NCBI RefSeq assembly: GCF_004364575.1
Contig: NZ_SOAG01000001.1
Span: 1 to 64,000 of the forward strand
Length of the DNA stretch: 64,000 bases
Direction: 5' to 3'
Source: Myroides indicus
Lineage (GTDB): Bacteria; Bacteroidota; Bacteroidia; Flavobacteriales; Flavobacteriaceae
The position numbers and the translations under genes are program-made. The notes beneath the pieces were generated by a model. The model ran no database searches. It was not told the DNA's origin and saw nothing but the letters and a program-made list of their open reading frames with translations. Below, piece by piece: positions 8,890 to 17,930 of this stretch; positions within the stretch are counted from its first letter, which is position 1, and each line of letters starts with the position of its first letter.

Positions 8890-9552
8890 ATGATTAAAGC
8901 AGTTGACCTTCGAAAATTCTATGATAAACTCGAAGTTTTAAAAGGAGTTGATTTACATATACAAAAAGGAGAAGTAGTTTCCATTGTAGGAGCTTCGGGA
9001 GCAGGAAAAACAACATTGCTTCAAATTTTAGGCACCCTTGATAAACCAACTATAGGACCGCAAACGAAACTGATAATAAATAATACAGATGTTTTAAAAC
9101 TAAAAGACAAAGAAATATCTGACTTTAGAAATAGAAATCTGGGATTTATATTTCAATTTCATCAGCTTCTGCCTGAATTCACTGCTATTGAAAATGTTTG
9201 TATTCCTGCATTTATTGCCGGACAAGATAAAAAAGAGAGTGAAACTGAAGCTAAAAAATTATTAGAATACTTAGGGTTGTCGCACCGTATGACACATTAC
9301 CCGGCAGAACTTTCGGGAGGAGAGCAACAACGGGTAGCAGTAGCCAGAGCATTAATAAATAACCCCAAAATTATTTTTGCTGATGAACCTTCCGGAAACC
9401 TGGATACAAATACAGCTGAAAGTCTGCATAATTTATTTTTTAAACTGCGAGATGAATTCGGGCAAACTTTTGTTATCGTTACACATAATGAAGAGTTAGC
9501 CAATATGGCAGATCGAAAACTAACAATGGTAGATGGATCGATAACCAAATAA
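8890..9552 (+). CDS. LolD-like ABC transporter ATPase
   Basis: 220 aa from the ATG at 8890; an in-frame TTG six bases upstream is less likely. Walker A is GASGAGKT (34-41), the Q-loop [10 protein letters not shown], the signature LSGGEQQR (141-148), Walker B IIFADEP and the switch His in VTHNEE. The closest group is LolD/MacB-type ATPases that drive lipoprotein release or efflux with separate permeases. No permease gene lies nearby. The next gene, TIGR02757, starts 6 nt later and is likely cotranscribed. Confidence 0.85.
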   Translation: MIKAVDLRKFYDKLEVLKGVDLHIQKGEVVSIVGASGAGKTTLLQILGTLDKPTIGPQTKLIINNTDVLKLKDKEISDFRNRNLGFIFQFHQLLPEFTAIENVCIPAFIAGQDKKESETEAKKLLEYLGLSHRMTHYPAELSGGEQQRVAVARALINNPKIIFADEPSGNLDTNTAESLHNLFFKLRDEFGQTFVIVTHNEELANMADRKLTMVDGSITK

Positions 9553-9558
9553 AAACAA

Positions 9559-10317
9559 ATGCAAAAAAGTGAATTAAAAGATTTTTTAGAAGAAAAAGTA
9601 GTCCTTTATAACAACTCTGACTTTATTGCAGATGATCCTATTCAAATTCCTCATTTATATACCTTAAAAGAAGATATAGAAATTGCTGGTTTTCTAAGCG
9701 CTACTATTGCGTGGGGCAATCGAAAAATGATTATCCAAAATGCGCATAAGATGATGGAATTAATGGGAAATTCTCCTTATGATTTTGTTGTTAATCACAA
9801 AGATTATCAATTGGAAAAAGCGGAAACTTTTGTTCACCGCACCTTTAACGGGCTTGATTTTGTCACTTTTATAAAGTCCCTCCAAAATATTTATCTCAAT
9901 CACAATGGACTGGAAAATATTTTTAGTCAAAATACTGAAAATCTGCAACAGGGAATTTCTGATTTTAAAAAGATTTTTTTTGAAATTAAGCATCCAGCTC
10001 GGACTCAGAAACATATTTCTGATCCTTTAAAGGGTTCGGCAGCCAAACGCATTAATATGTACTTGCGTTGGATGGTCAGAAAAGATAATGCCGGAGTAGA
10101 TTTTGGTATTTGGAATAAAATTACCCCAGCCAATCTATCTTGTCCTTTAGATGTGCACTCGGGAAATGTTGCCAGAAAGTTAGGAATCTTAACCCGAAAA
10201 CAAAACGATGCAAAAGCACTTTTGGAACTTGATACAGCTTTGAGAAATATGGATAAAAATGATCCCGTTAAGTACGATTTTGCTCTTTTTGGACTCGGAG
10301 CAATTGAAAAATTTTAA
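9559..10317 (+). CDS. TIGR02757 family protein
   Basis: 252 aa. It matches the conserved TIGR02757 family (DUF2400), widespread in Bacteroidota and of unknown function. Diagnostic parts are the N-terminal ELKDFLEEKVVLYN, FLSATIAWGNRKMI, KRINMYLRWMVRKD and the C-terminal PLDVHSGNVARKLG. The C-terminal helices with PLDVHSG and FGLGA resemble helix-hairpin-helix glycosylase folds, but no catalytic Lys/Asp pair can be assigned. It sits 6 nt after the ABC ATPase and converges on ppx with a 3-nt gap and no visible terminator. Confidence 0.85.
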   Translation: MQKSELKDFLEEKVVLYNNSDFIADDPIQIPHLYTLKEDIEIAGFLSATIAWGNRKMIIQNAHKMMELMGNSPYDFVVNHKDYQLEKAETFVHRTFNGLDFVTFIKSLQNIYLNHNGLENIFSQNTENLQQGISDFKKIFFEIKHPARTQKHISDPLKGSAAKRINMYLRWMVRKDNAGVDFGIWNKITPANLSCPLDVHSGNVARKLGILTRKQNDAKALLELDTALRNMDKNDPVKYDFALFGLGAIEKF

Positions 10318-10320
10318 AAA

Positions 10321-11238
10321 TTAGTACTTCATAATTTGATAATCTAATTTAATTTTGTTGCTGTAGATAGCCTTTACAATTCCGTCCGAAACTCCGATTT
10401 TGGGGACATAAATAGATTTTGCTCCACACCATTTCATCGCATTATTATAAATTTTTAAGGCAGGAATAATCACATCTGCCCGGTCTGGATTAAGTCCCAA
10501 TAAAGCTATTCTTTCTTCGTAAGACATATCACTCAGTTTGTTTAACTGTTGATGCAAGTAAGAATATGCAAGAGGTTTATTCTGAGGTTTTCCGGACATT
10601 TTAAAAATTTTATTGATATTTCCTCCTGAACCTATAACAATTAAATCTTGTAAATGGTGAGTTTGTTCTTTTACCCACAATTCTATTTCTTGCCAGTCGT
10701 TTTTAGAAACCATATCATTAATCAATCTTACCGTTCCGTTTTTAAAAGATTTAGAAGCGATCTGTTTTCCTTGAGAAAAAATTGTAAACTCCGTGCTTCC
10801 TCCTCCAACGTCTATATACATTACGTTGTTGGGGCTATTAATAAAATCTTTTAAATCGGACGAAGCAATAATCATGGCTTCATCCTTTCCATCTATAATA
10901 CTTATTTTAATGCCCGATTCTTTATAAATTTCTTCAACTATTGCTTTCCCGTTATCCGCTTCTCGCATTGCACTTGTAGCACATGCCATAAATTTTTCAA
11001 CTTTATTTACTTTCATCAGCAGATAAAACGCTTTCATAGCATCAATCATTCTAAGTTTAGATTCTTTGCTGATTTCGCCTGTAGTGAACGAATCCTGTCC
11101 CAAACGAACCGGTACGCGAATTAAAGAACTTTTGCTGAAAATAGTTTCTTTTCCCTTTTCCTCTATAATATTCATTATCAAAAGTCTCATGGCGTTAGAA
11201 CCAATATCGATAGCTGCATATTTTTTTATCTTGAGCAT
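10321..11238 (-). CDS. Exopolyphosphatase, Ppx/GppA family
   Basis: 305 aa, the short two-domain form. The actin-like phosphate loop AAIDIGSNAMRLLI opens the protein, and the second nucleotide-binding motif is MYIDVGGGSTEF (about 160-171). This superfamily hydrolyses terminal phosphates of polyphosphate or pppGpp. It follows ppk1 with a 10-nt gap in the sixA-ppk-ppx cluster, so polyphosphate is the likely substrate. Confidence 0.9.
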   Translation of the reverse strand: MLKIKKYAAIDIGSNAMRLLIMNIIEEKGKETIFSKSSLIRVPVRLGQDSFTTGEISKESKLRMIDAMKAFYLLMKVNKVEKFMACATSAMREADNGKAIVEEIYKESGIKISIIDGKDEAMIIASSDLKDFINSPNNVMYIDVGGGSTEFTIFSQGKQIASKSFKNGTVRLINDMVSKNDWQEIELWVKEQTHHLQDLIVIGSGGNINKIFKMSGKPQNKPLAYSYLHQQLNKLSDMSYEERIALLGLNPDRADVIIPALKIYNNAMKWCGAKSIYVPKIGVSDGIVKAIYSNKIKLDYQIMKY

Positions 11239-11248
11239 AGTCCAATAC

Positions 11249-13360
11249 TTAATTTTTTAATTTTTTTTGATAATATTTATACATCTCATTTTGAGAGTGA
11301 AACTTGTCTTCTCCGTTATATTCTCTGTATTTATTGGATAAATCTTTAGACTGAATTCTCGTTTTATAATTTCCCTTCCAGCCAATTTCAAAAGTTTCTA
11401 TTAACTCTTGTTTGATATCTTCGTCATAAATCGGACAAGTTACTTCTACCCTTTCATCCAAATTTCTGGTCATAAAATCCGCAGAAGAAATAAACACTTT
11501 CGGATCATTGTTATTACAAAAAATATAAACTCGTGAATGTTCTAAAAAGCGATCTACGATACTAATTGCTTCAATATTTTCACTCATACCCGGCTCTTGT
11601 GGAATTAAAGAACAAATTCCCCTGACAATTAATTGTATTTTAACTCCTGCATTACTTGCTTCATACAATTTATCTATCATCTTTTTATCAGATAGACTAT
11701 TCATTTTTAAGTGAATATAAGCAGGCAACCCTTTTTTTGCATTTAAAATTTCATTTTCAATAAGCTTTGAAAATCCTTTTCGGGTATAGTGCGGAGAAAC
11801 CAATAAATGTTTGTATTTGTATACCCGGTAATTAACCTGTAAAAACTCAAATAACTTATCTACTTCCTTCATTATTTGAGAATGAGAAGTAAACAAAGTA
11901 ACATCTGTATAAATTTTAGCAGTACTTTCATTAAAATTTCCGCTAGAAATAAAACCGTAACGCTTAACTTTTTTATTTTCTAAACGCTCCACAACACATA
12001 TCTTGCTATGAACTTTTAATCCTCTTACCCCAAAAATTAACTGAACGCCTTCAGCTTGCATCAATTCAGAATAAAAAATGTTACTGGCTTCATCAAAACG
12101 AGCCTGTAACTCAATCTGTACAATAACTTTCTTACCGTTTTTAACAGCATTGATCAGAGAACTTATAATCTGTGAGTTTTTTGCCAAGCGATACAGGGTT
12201 ATTTTTATTGACAAAACCTGAGGGTCTAATGCAGCTTCTCTTAAAAATTTGACCAAATATGAAAAAGACTGATAAGGTGTATAAACCATATAATCCTTTT
12301 TCTGTATTTGCTGAATAATGCTGCTTTCAATATTTAGTCCAGGTACAGCAAGCGGAGTTTGTTTGGGATATACTAAATCCTGTCTTCCCATATTTGGGAA
12401 TCCCATATAATCACGTCGGTTGTGGTATCTTCCTCCGGGAATAATACTATCATTCAGTTCAATTTCAACATTTTCAAGCAAAAACTTAAGCATTAAATCA
12501 TCCATTTCCTGATCATAGACAAAGCGAACTACTTCTCCTTCTCTTCTGTCTCGTACTCCGCTCGAAATTTTCTCTACAAAAGATTTGTGCAAATCTGTAT
12601 CAAAATCAAGCTCGGCATCCCGCGTTACTTTAATCATATAGGCAGATTCTGCTTTATAATTAAAAATATCAAAAATAGAATCTAGATTATAACGGATGAT
12701 GTCATCCAGCATAATAATGTATTTTTTTCCATCGGTTGAAGGAAGCTCTACAAATCGATTTACTATATTTGGAATTTCTATAATAGCATATCGGGTATTT
12801 TGAAGCTTTTTCTTATGCTTGGTATTGTGCTGTTGCAATAAATCATCGTCTAAAACCAATTTAACGACTAAATAGCCATGGGAGTCTTTCAACGATGGAA
12901 ATTTTGCCAAATCACTTAATATGATGGTAACTAAATCCGGAGACACCTCGTGTAAAAAAAAGTCTTTTACAAAAGCTTGCTGCTGATCGTTTATTTCTCT
13001 TTCGTTAACAATGAAAATATTTTCTTTTTCCAGCTGACTTTCAATTTGCTTTAAAATCCGCAAACTTTCATTTTGTAACCCGATAACACGCTGGGTAATC
13101 TGTACAAGCAGATTTTTAACCATTATACCGCTATCCAGCCGTCTGTTTCCGTCTCCTATCAAAGTCATTCGTCTGATTGAGGCATATCTTACTCTAAAGA
13201 ACTCATCAAGGTTATTAGAAAAGATCCCTATAAATCTCAATCTTTCAAGGAGTGGCACCGTACTATCTGCCGCTTCTTGAAGTACTCTTTCGTTAAATGA
13301 CAACCAGCTTTTTTCTCTGTCTAAATATGAAAACTTAGTTGCAACAATATTAGTGTTCAT
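11249..13360 (-). CDS. ppk1: Polyphosphate kinase 1
   Basis: 703 aa, normal length. The N-terminal domain begins REKSWLSFNERVLQEA. The two phospholipase-D-like C-terminal domains carry the catalytic histidine H451 (LKVHSKICVV, equivalent to E. coli H435) and H608 (FLEHSRVYIF, equivalent to H592). It makes long-chain polyphosphate from ATP at the membrane. The start overlaps the end of the histidine phosphatase by 11 nt, and ppx follows after 10 nt, so synthesis and breakdown are encoded in one operon. Confidence 0.96.
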   Translation of the reverse strand: MNTNIVATKFSYLDREKSWLSFNERVLQEAADSTVPLLERLRFIGIFSNNLDEFFRVRYASIRRMTLIGDGNRRLDSGIMVKNLLVQITQRVIGLQNESLRILKQIESQLEKENIFIVNEREINDQQQAFVKDFFLHEVSPDLVTIILSDLAKFPSLKDSHGYLVVKLVLDDDLLQQHNTKHKKKLQNTRYAIIEIPNIVNRFVELPSTDGKKYIIMLDDIIRYNLDSIFDIFNYKAESAYMIKVTRDAELDFDTDLHKSFVEKISSGVRDRREGEVVRFVYDQEMDDLMLKFLLENVEIELNDSIIPGGRYHNRRDYMGFPNMGRQDLVYPKQTPLAVPGLNIESSIIQQIQKKDYMVYTPYQSFSYLVKFLREAALDPQVLSIKITLYRLAKNSQIISSLINAVKNGKKVIVQIELQARFDEASNIFYSELMQAEGVQLIFGVRGLKVHSKICVVERLENKKVKRYGFISSGNFNESTAKIYTDVTLFTSHSQIMKEVDKLFEFLQVNYRVYKYKHLLVSPHYTRKGFSKLIENEILNAKKGLPAYIHLKMNSLSDKKMIDKLYEASNAGVKIQLIVRGICSLIPQEPGMSENIEAISIVDRFLEHSRVYIFCNNNDPKVFISSADFMTRNLDERVEVTCPIYDEDIKQELIETFEIGWKGNYKTRIQSKDLSNKYREYNGEDKFHSQNEMYKYYQKKLKN

Positions 13361-13850
13361 TAATTACTTTTAAATCTCTTGGAAAAATTGTATGTTCAAT
13401 AACCCCTGAACTGATATTACTCCACTCTTGCTGTGGAAAATTGATAATCACCACACCGGATGTAGGAATATTATCGAAACATTGGTTACCAAAGTTATTA
13501 ACAAATTTTGTTATAGCATCATTATGTCCAAAAAGAATTAAAGAGTCATATTCATTTTTACACTTTTTTATCTCATTTGTTAATTTACTATATTCAAATG
13601 TATATAAATCGTCTTTTATCAGAATACAATCGAGATTAATGTCCATATTTTGGCAAAAAATTGTAGCCGTTTCCTTTGCTCTTTTTGCCTTACTGCTCCA
13701 CACAATAAAAGATTTAGGCAGATATTTTTGCAATTCGGCAGATACCAAATGAGCATCTAACACTCCTCTTTGAGAAATAGGACGAGTTACATCGTTAGTT
13801 ATTGCTTCCCAACTCGATTTAGCATGCCTCACAAGAATTAGTTTTTTCAT
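13350..13850 (-). CDS. SixA-like histidine phosphatase
   Basis: 166 aa. The branch-1 histidine phosphatase signature is LVRHAKSSWE, with catalytic H9. WSSKAKRAKETA carries the second Arg and FGHNDAI the late His. SixA family members act on phosphohistidine, for example in signalling or PTS proteins. The gene is first in the polyphosphate cluster and overlaps ppk1 by 11 nt. Its substrate here is unknown; a link with phosphohistidine of PPK1 is conceivable but is only inference from position. Confidence 0.85.
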   Translation of the reverse strand: MKKLILVRHAKSSWEAITNDVTRPISQRGVLDAHLVSAELQKYLPKSFIVWSSKAKRAKETATIFCQNMDINLDCILIKDDLYTFEYSKLTNEIKKCKNEYDSLILFGHNDAITKFVNNFGNQCFDNIPTSGVVIINFPQQEWSNISSGVIEHTIFPRDLKVINEH

Positions 13851-13988
13851 AGCAAATATTATTTTTGTTTAATACTTAAATATTTCTTGTCATCTTTCTA
13901 AAGAAATAATAAGAATAGATACAATACTTTAAATCTAATAAAAAAAAACGTATAAAAAAATATATTTTAAGCTCTAAAATAAAAACTT

Positions 13989-13996
13989 TACTTTTG
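13989..13996 (+). promoter_or_regulatory. -7 box TACTTTTG upstream of the DUF4199 gene
   Basis: An exact TAnnTTTG match 24 nt before the ATG at 14020. The predicted transcript would have a leader of about 15-20 nt. Confidence 0.5.
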
Positions 13997-14019
13997 AACT
14001 TAAATATTAAATACAGGCA

Positions 14020-14574
14020 ATGAAGAATTTCTCAATAGAATTTAAATGGGCAGCAATTGCTACTTTGTCAGCTCTAATATGGGTATTTATTGAAAAGATG
14101 TTGGGATTTCACGATGAAAAAATCCGATACGAGATGGGATTTGCTCTTTTGTTCAATGTTGTTTTAATTTTAATTTACTGGTTAGAAATAAAACAAAAGA
14201 AAAACGAATTCTACAAGGGTGTCATTACTTTGCGTCAGGCATTTATGACCGGAATAGCTACTTGCGTATTAATTACTGTTTTTTATCCCTTAGTGCAATA
14301 CACTGCTTTTTATCAAATTTCTCCACATTTTATGGACAGTTTGACCCAAGCAATCACTGAAGACGGAAGAATGACCATTGAAGAATCGCAGAAAAACATT
14401 TCATTTGATATGTTTTTGCGCAACGGAATTTCAGGCAACTTATCTTTTGGAATAGTTTGTTCTGCAATTATGGCTTACTTTATACAGTCTAAAAATAAAC
14501 CACAGATAAATACTCAAAAAATAAATAAAGCAGAAGTAGTTAAAGTAAAAAAGGTCAAAAAAAATAGGAAATAA
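14020..14574 (+). CDS. DUF4199 integral membrane protein
   Basis: 184 aa. Four hydrophobic segments (about 8-28, 42-60, 75-98 and 135-160) carry the DUF4199 (PF13858) features: a short loop after helix 2, LRQAFMTGIATCVLIT, and a substituted extracytoplasmic loop before the last helix. The C-terminal tail is strongly basic (KKVKKNRK). The function is unknown; members are common in Bacteroidota inner membranes. kdsA starts 16 nt downstream, so the two are probably cotranscribed. Confidence 0.85.
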   Translation: MKNFSIEFKWAAIATLSALIWVFIEKMLGFHDEKIRYEMGFALLFNVVLILIYWLEIKQKKNEFYKGVITLRQAFMTGIATCVLITVFYPLVQYTAFYQISPHFMDSLTQAITEDGRMTIEESQKNISFDMFLRNGISGNLSFGIVCSAIMAYFIQSKNKPQINTQKINKAEVVKVKKVKKNRK

Positions 14575-14590
14575 ATTAAAAACTATACTT

Positions 14591-15409
14591 ATGAATCTAA
14601 ATAATATTCCCAATATAAAAAATACAGACAGTAATAACTTTTTTTTGTTAGCAGGACCCTGTGCCATTGAGGGAGAAGAAATGGCAATGCGAATTGCAGA
14701 ACATATAGTAAAAGTAACAGATAAATTAAAGATACCTTATGTCTTTAAAGGCTCATTTAAAAAAGCAAACCGTTCGCGAATTGACAGTTTTACAGGAATA
14801 GGTGATGAAAAAGCACTTAAAATATTAGAAAAAGTAGGAAAAGAATTTAATATTCCTATTGTTACAGATATCCACGAATCTTCTGATGCAGCTTTAGCTG
14901 CAGAATATGTAGATATTCTACAGATTCCGGCATTTTTGGTAAGGCAAACGGATTTGGTAGTTGCAGCAGCAAAAACCAATAAAGTTGTAAATCTTAAAAA
15001 AGGACAATTCATGAGTCCCGAAAGCATGAAACACGCTGTTCAAAAAGTATTGGATTGCAATAATGAAAATGTAATGGTAACAGACAGAGGTACAATGTTT
15101 GGCTATCAAGACATGATTGTAGATTACAGAGGAATTCCTACAATGAAACAATTTTCTACTACCGTATTGGATATAACGCATTCTTTACAACAGCCAAATC
15201 AGGCAAGCGGTGTAACAGGCGGACGTCCTGATTTAATAGAAACAATTGCCAAAGCAGGTATTGCTGTAGGCGTAGACGGACTCTTTTTAGAAACTCATTT
15301 TGATCCTGCTCATGCTAAAAGCGATGGTGCCAATATGCTTCACTTAGATTATTTTGAAGGATTAATGCAAAAATTAGTAGCTATAAGAAAAACAATCATC
15401 CAATTTTAA
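14591..15409 (+). CDS. kdsA: 3-deoxy-8-phosphooctulonate synthase
   Basis: 272 aa. The DAHP/KDO8P synthase fold has FLLAGPCAIEGE, FKGSFKKANRSRI, PIVTDIH and MVDYRGIPTM-type motifs, and GVDGLFLETHFDP near the end. It condenses phosphoenolpyruvate with arabinose-5-phosphate, a cytoplasmic step towards Kdo for lipopolysaccharide. It follows the DUF4199 membrane gene closely. Confidence 0.96.
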   Translation: MNLNNIPNIKNTDSNNFFLLAGPCAIEGEEMAMRIAEHIVKVTDKLKIPYVFKGSFKKANRSRIDSFTGIGDEKALKILEKVGKEFNIPIVTDIHESSDAALAAEYVDILQIPAFLVRQTDLVVAAAKTNKVVNLKKGQFMSPESMKHAVQKVLDCNNENVMVTDRGTMFGYQDMIVDYRGIPTMKQFSTTVLDITHSLQQPNQASGVTGGRPDLIETIAKAGIAVGVDGLFLETHFDPAHAKSDGANMLHLDYFEGLMQKLVAIRKTIIQF

Positions 15410-15495
15410 AAAAAAATATTTTTGGTTTAGTTTTTTATAACCAAATAGTTAAGGTTTTTTAAGATTAAAAAGTTTTAAAAAATAGATTAAAGCTC

Positions 15496-15525
15496 TTGGT
15501 ATTTAAGAAAACAACACTATATTTG
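15496..15525 (+). promoter_or_regulatory. Promoter of the tRNA-Tyr pair
   Basis: A TTGG element at 15496-15499 and a perfect -7 box TATATTTG at 15518-15525 are spaced by about 19 nt, matching the Bacteroidota sigma-A pattern. It lies about 44 nt before the first mature tRNA. Confidence 0.7.
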
Positions 15526-15568
15526 CACCGCTCTACAAGAAACGCGTAGAGATAAGCAAAAGCTTAGA

Positions 15569-15649
15569 GGGGAGATACTCAAGCGGCCAACGAGGACGGA
15601 CTGTAAATCCGTTGGGAAACCTTCGCAGGTTCGAATCCTGCTCTCCCCA
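15569..15649 (+). tRNA. tRNA-Tyr (GTA), copy 1
   Basis: A class II tRNA with a 7-bp acceptor stem (GGGGAGA with TCTCCCC), discriminator A, anticodon loop CTGTAAA (anticodon GUA) and a long variable arm before the T arm GGTTCGAATCC. The CCA end is not encoded. It is identical to copy 2. Confidence 0.95.
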
Positions 15650-15690
15650 CAAATGTTCTTATAACATTTTTTTCGATAAAAACCCTATCG

Positions 15691-15771
15691 GGGGAGATAC
15701 TCAAGCGGCCAACGAGGACGGACTGTAAATCCGTTGGGAAACCTTCGCAGGTTCGAATCCTGCTCTCCCCA
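15691..15771 (+). tRNA. tRNA-Tyr (GTA), copy 2
   Basis: An exact repeat of the 81-nt tRNA-Tyr, 41 nt downstream of copy 1 and clearly in the same transcript. The spacer differs from the leader, so only the mature tRNA is duplicated. Confidence 0.95.
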
Positions 15772-15910
15772 CTTTTAACTTTACCCTTTCCTTTATAGAA
15801 GAAAATATAATTTATATTTTCTATAATACAAAGTAAGATTTTTATAGAATTGTACAGATAATAAAAGTATATTCGCATTTTTTATTAACTTAGCTAAAAA
15901 ATATTTTCTT

Positions 15911-16489
15911 ATGAAAGCAAAAAATCTTTTTTATTCATTGTGTTTTTCCCTTTTTTGTTTCGGGATAACATCTGTTTATGCTCAATCTCCGTCTCCTATT
16001 CACGTAGGACTTAAAGCCGGAGCAAACTTTACTGATATTTCTACTTCTTCTGATATCAGTGCCAAAAGTGCGGCTGGATACGGAATAGGCGCTATGGCTC
16101 GTTTAGATTTTAAAAAGGCTTATCTTCAAGCTGATTTAATGTTTTCTGAAAAGAGCTTTAAAGTAGAAGATGAAACTTCTAAAATGAAAAGTATAGAAGT
16201 TCCTTTGGTGGTTGGCTATAAATTTATTAACCTTCCTATGTTGCATTTGCGTGGTTATGCCGGCGGTATTTATACTCATATAGTAGATGATAATTTTTCT
16301 AAAGGAGAACTTGAAGGAGCATTTAATAATTTTGACAAATCAAATATAGGCTATCGTTTGGGTGTTGGTGCAGATATTTTAATGTTTACAGTAGATGTGT
16401 CTTATGATGGTGGTTTTGGAAATATCAGTAAAGATTTTAAATCAAAACCTAATACATTTTTTATTTCCTTAGGATATTTCTTTTTATAA
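15911..16489 (+). CDS. PorT-like outer-membrane beta-barrel protein
   Basis: 192 aa. A signal peptide (1-24, ending VYAQ) precedes alternating strands with the barrel pattern GLKAGANFTDIS, LRGYAGGIYTHI and YRLGVGADILMFTVDVSYDGGFGNI, ending in aromatic residues (YFFL). It resembles the small eight-stranded outer-membrane barrels of PF13568 (PorT-like). It should sit in the outer membrane; its role is unknown. It is followed directly by a strong terminator, so it is probably monocistronic. Confidence 0.85.
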   Translation: MKAKNLFYSLCFSLFCFGITSVYAQSPSPIHVGLKAGANFTDISTSSDISAKSAAGYGIGAMARLDFKKAYLQADLMFSEKSFKVEDETSKMKSIEVPLVVGYKFINLPMLHLRGYAGGIYTHIVDDNFSKGELEGAFNNFDKSNIGYRLGVGADILMFTVDVSYDGGFGNISKDFKSKPNTFFISLGYFFL

Positions 16490-16503
16490 GAATCTTAAAT
16501 AAT

Positions 16504-16542
16504 AAAAAAGAGGTTGGAAGCTAAGCTTCCAACCTCTTTTTT
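16504..16542 (+). terminator. Intrinsic terminator
   Basis: A 13-bp perfect stem (GAGGTTGGAAGCT with its complement) with A and T runs on both sides, 15 nt after the barrel gene. Confidence 0.85.
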
Positions 16543-16637
16543 ATTAAATTTATATGGTGTAATAGTTTTTTAATTCGGACTATTAAATCATCCTTGACAA
16601 ATTGTGTAGATAGTCTTTTACTTCCTTTAAATTTTAT

Positions 16638-16645
16638 TAATTTTG
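16638..16645 (+). promoter_or_regulatory. -7 box TAATTTTG immediately before smpB
   Basis: An exact TAnnTTTG match that ends only 4 nt before the smpB ATG. If used, the transcript would begin at or just inside the start codon, giving a leaderless mRNA. Confidence 0.4.
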
Positions 16646-16649
16646 CATT

Positions 16650-17102
16650 ATGCAGAAAACAATAAACATATTAAACAAGCGAGCTAAGTTCGACTATGAG
16701 ATTTTGGATAGATATACCGCCGGGATTGTTCTTACAGGAACAGAAATTAAGTCTATCCGTTTAGGAAAAGCAAATATAGCCGAGAGTTTTTGTGAATTTC
16801 AAGAACACGAATTATTTGCTGTTAATATGCAGATTGAAGAATACGCATACAGCAAGCATTTTAATCACAAAGCTAAAACAGAAAGAAAACTTCTCTTAAA
16901 TAAAAAAGAATTAAAAAAACTATTAAAAGACGTTCAAAACAAAGGGCTTACTATTATACCACTGCGCTTGTTTATTAATGAAAAAGGACTTGCAAAATTG
17001 GATATTGCCCTTTGTAAGGGTAAGAAAAATTATGACAAAAGAGAAACTATTAAAGATCGGGAAAATAAAATTAATATAGATCGCTTAAAAAAAGTGTACT
17101 AA
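16650..17102 (+). CDS. smpB: SsrA-binding protein SmpB
   Basis: 150 aa, typical length. Core motifs are NKRAKFDYEILDRYTAGIVL, GTEIKSIRLGKANI and the basic C-terminal tail YDKRETIKDRE. SmpB binds tmRNA and delivers it to stalled ribosomes for trans-translation. It shares a bidirectional terminator with the convergent pcm gene. The tmRNA gene itself is not in this window. Confidence 0.96.
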   Translation: MQKTINILNKRAKFDYEILDRYTAGIVLTGTEIKSIRLGKANIAESFCEFQEHELFAVNMQIEEYAYSKHFNHKAKTERKLLLNKKELKKLLKDVQNKGLTIIPLRLFINEKGLAKLDIALCKGKKNYDKRETIKDRENKINIDRLKKVY

Positions 17103-17103
17103 T

Positions 17104-17135
17104 CAAAAAGCCAAGGAAAAATCTTTGGCTTTTTG
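17104..17135. terminator. Bidirectional terminator between smpB and pcm
   Basis: CAAAAAGCCAA pairs with TTGGCTTTTTG around a loop of about 9 nt, with A and T runs on both sides. Confidence 0.75.
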
Positions 17136-17140
17136 AATAT

Positions 17141-17782
17141 TTAATTTTTATTTTCCAGCATTGGCACAAAGCGGAAATCGCCATGTTCATGTTTTTCAAA
17201 TCGGGTTTCATTTATTCTGATTAATTCCGTCATAGTTTGTTGATCTTCTCCAACGGGAATTATCAATCTCCCCCCTATTTTTAGCTGAGCCATTAAAGGT
17301 TGTGGAATAATTGGAGCACCCGCAGTAACAATAATTGAATCAAAAGGAGCATAATTACTCAAACCTTTATATCCGTCCCCAAAAGTAAGCAATCGAGGTC
17401 TGATACCTAATTTAGGTAATAAAACAGACGTTTTTTTATACAATTCTAATTGGCGTTCAATACTATACACTCTTGCCCCCATAGCCACCAATACGGCAGT
17501 TTGATAGCCGCTCCCAGTACCTATCTCTAAAATTTTATCATCACTTTTGACCTGTAATAATTGGGATTGAAAAGCTACAGTATAAGGTTGTGATATAGTT
17601 TGTCCTGCTCCAATAGGAAATGCTGTGTCCTGATAAGCAAAATCCTCAAAACTAGAATCCAAAAATAAATGTCGGGGTATACGCTTAATAGCGTTTAATA
17701 CTCTTTTATCTGTAATTCCTTTCTGATTAAGGATTTCAACCAACTGGTTTCTAAGACCTTGATGTTTAGAAGAATCTCTCAC
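17141..17782 (-). CDS. pcm: Protein-L-isoaspartate O-methyltransferase
   Basis: 213 aa from a GTG at 17782. An ATG at 17810-17812 would add ten residues, but it overlaps a perfect TACTTTTG promoter box, and the family typically starts at the equivalent of RDSSKHQGLRNQLVE. The SAM-binding motif ILEIGTGSGYQTAVL, AFPIGAGQTISQPY and VTAGAPIIP are all present. It methylates isoaspartyl residues in damaged proteins to start their repair in the cytoplasm. It converges on smpB. Confidence 0.93.
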   Translation of the reverse strand: MRDSSKHQGLRNQLVEILNQKGITDKRVLNAIKRIPRHLFLDSSFEDFAYQDTAFPIGAGQTISQPYTVAFQSQLLQVKSDDKILEIGTGSGYQTAVLVAMGARVYSIERQLELYKKTSVLLPKLGIRPRLLTFGDGYKGLSNYAPFDSIIVTAGAPIIPQPLMAQLKIGGRLIIPVGEDQQTMTELIRINETRFEKHEHGDFRFVPMLENKN

Positions 17783-17801
17783 GATTGTAAAAAAATTTAT
17801 A

Positions 17802-17809
17802 CAAAAGTA
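17802..17809 (-). promoter_or_regulatory. -7 box TACTTTTG of pcm
   Basis: An exact TAnnTTTG match on the minus strand, 20 nt upstream of the proposed GTG start. It overlaps the upstream ATG and so helps decide the start. Confidence 0.5.
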
Positions 17810-17930
17810 CATATTATTTCAGTATAAAAACAGTATTTACTGCACACGAGGTATGTTATTAGAGAAGATTTAAAGATTAATTATTATGCATTAAGCAAAT
17901 AAGTTATATTTTTGTTCAAAATATTTTTTT

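Noticed and set aside
15579..15878. A 99-codon minus-strand ORF covering both tRNA-Tyr genes
   Set aside because: It reads through the reverse complement of two tRNA genes (RIRTCEGFPTDLQSV type), a well-known false protein, and most of its length is tRNA sequence.
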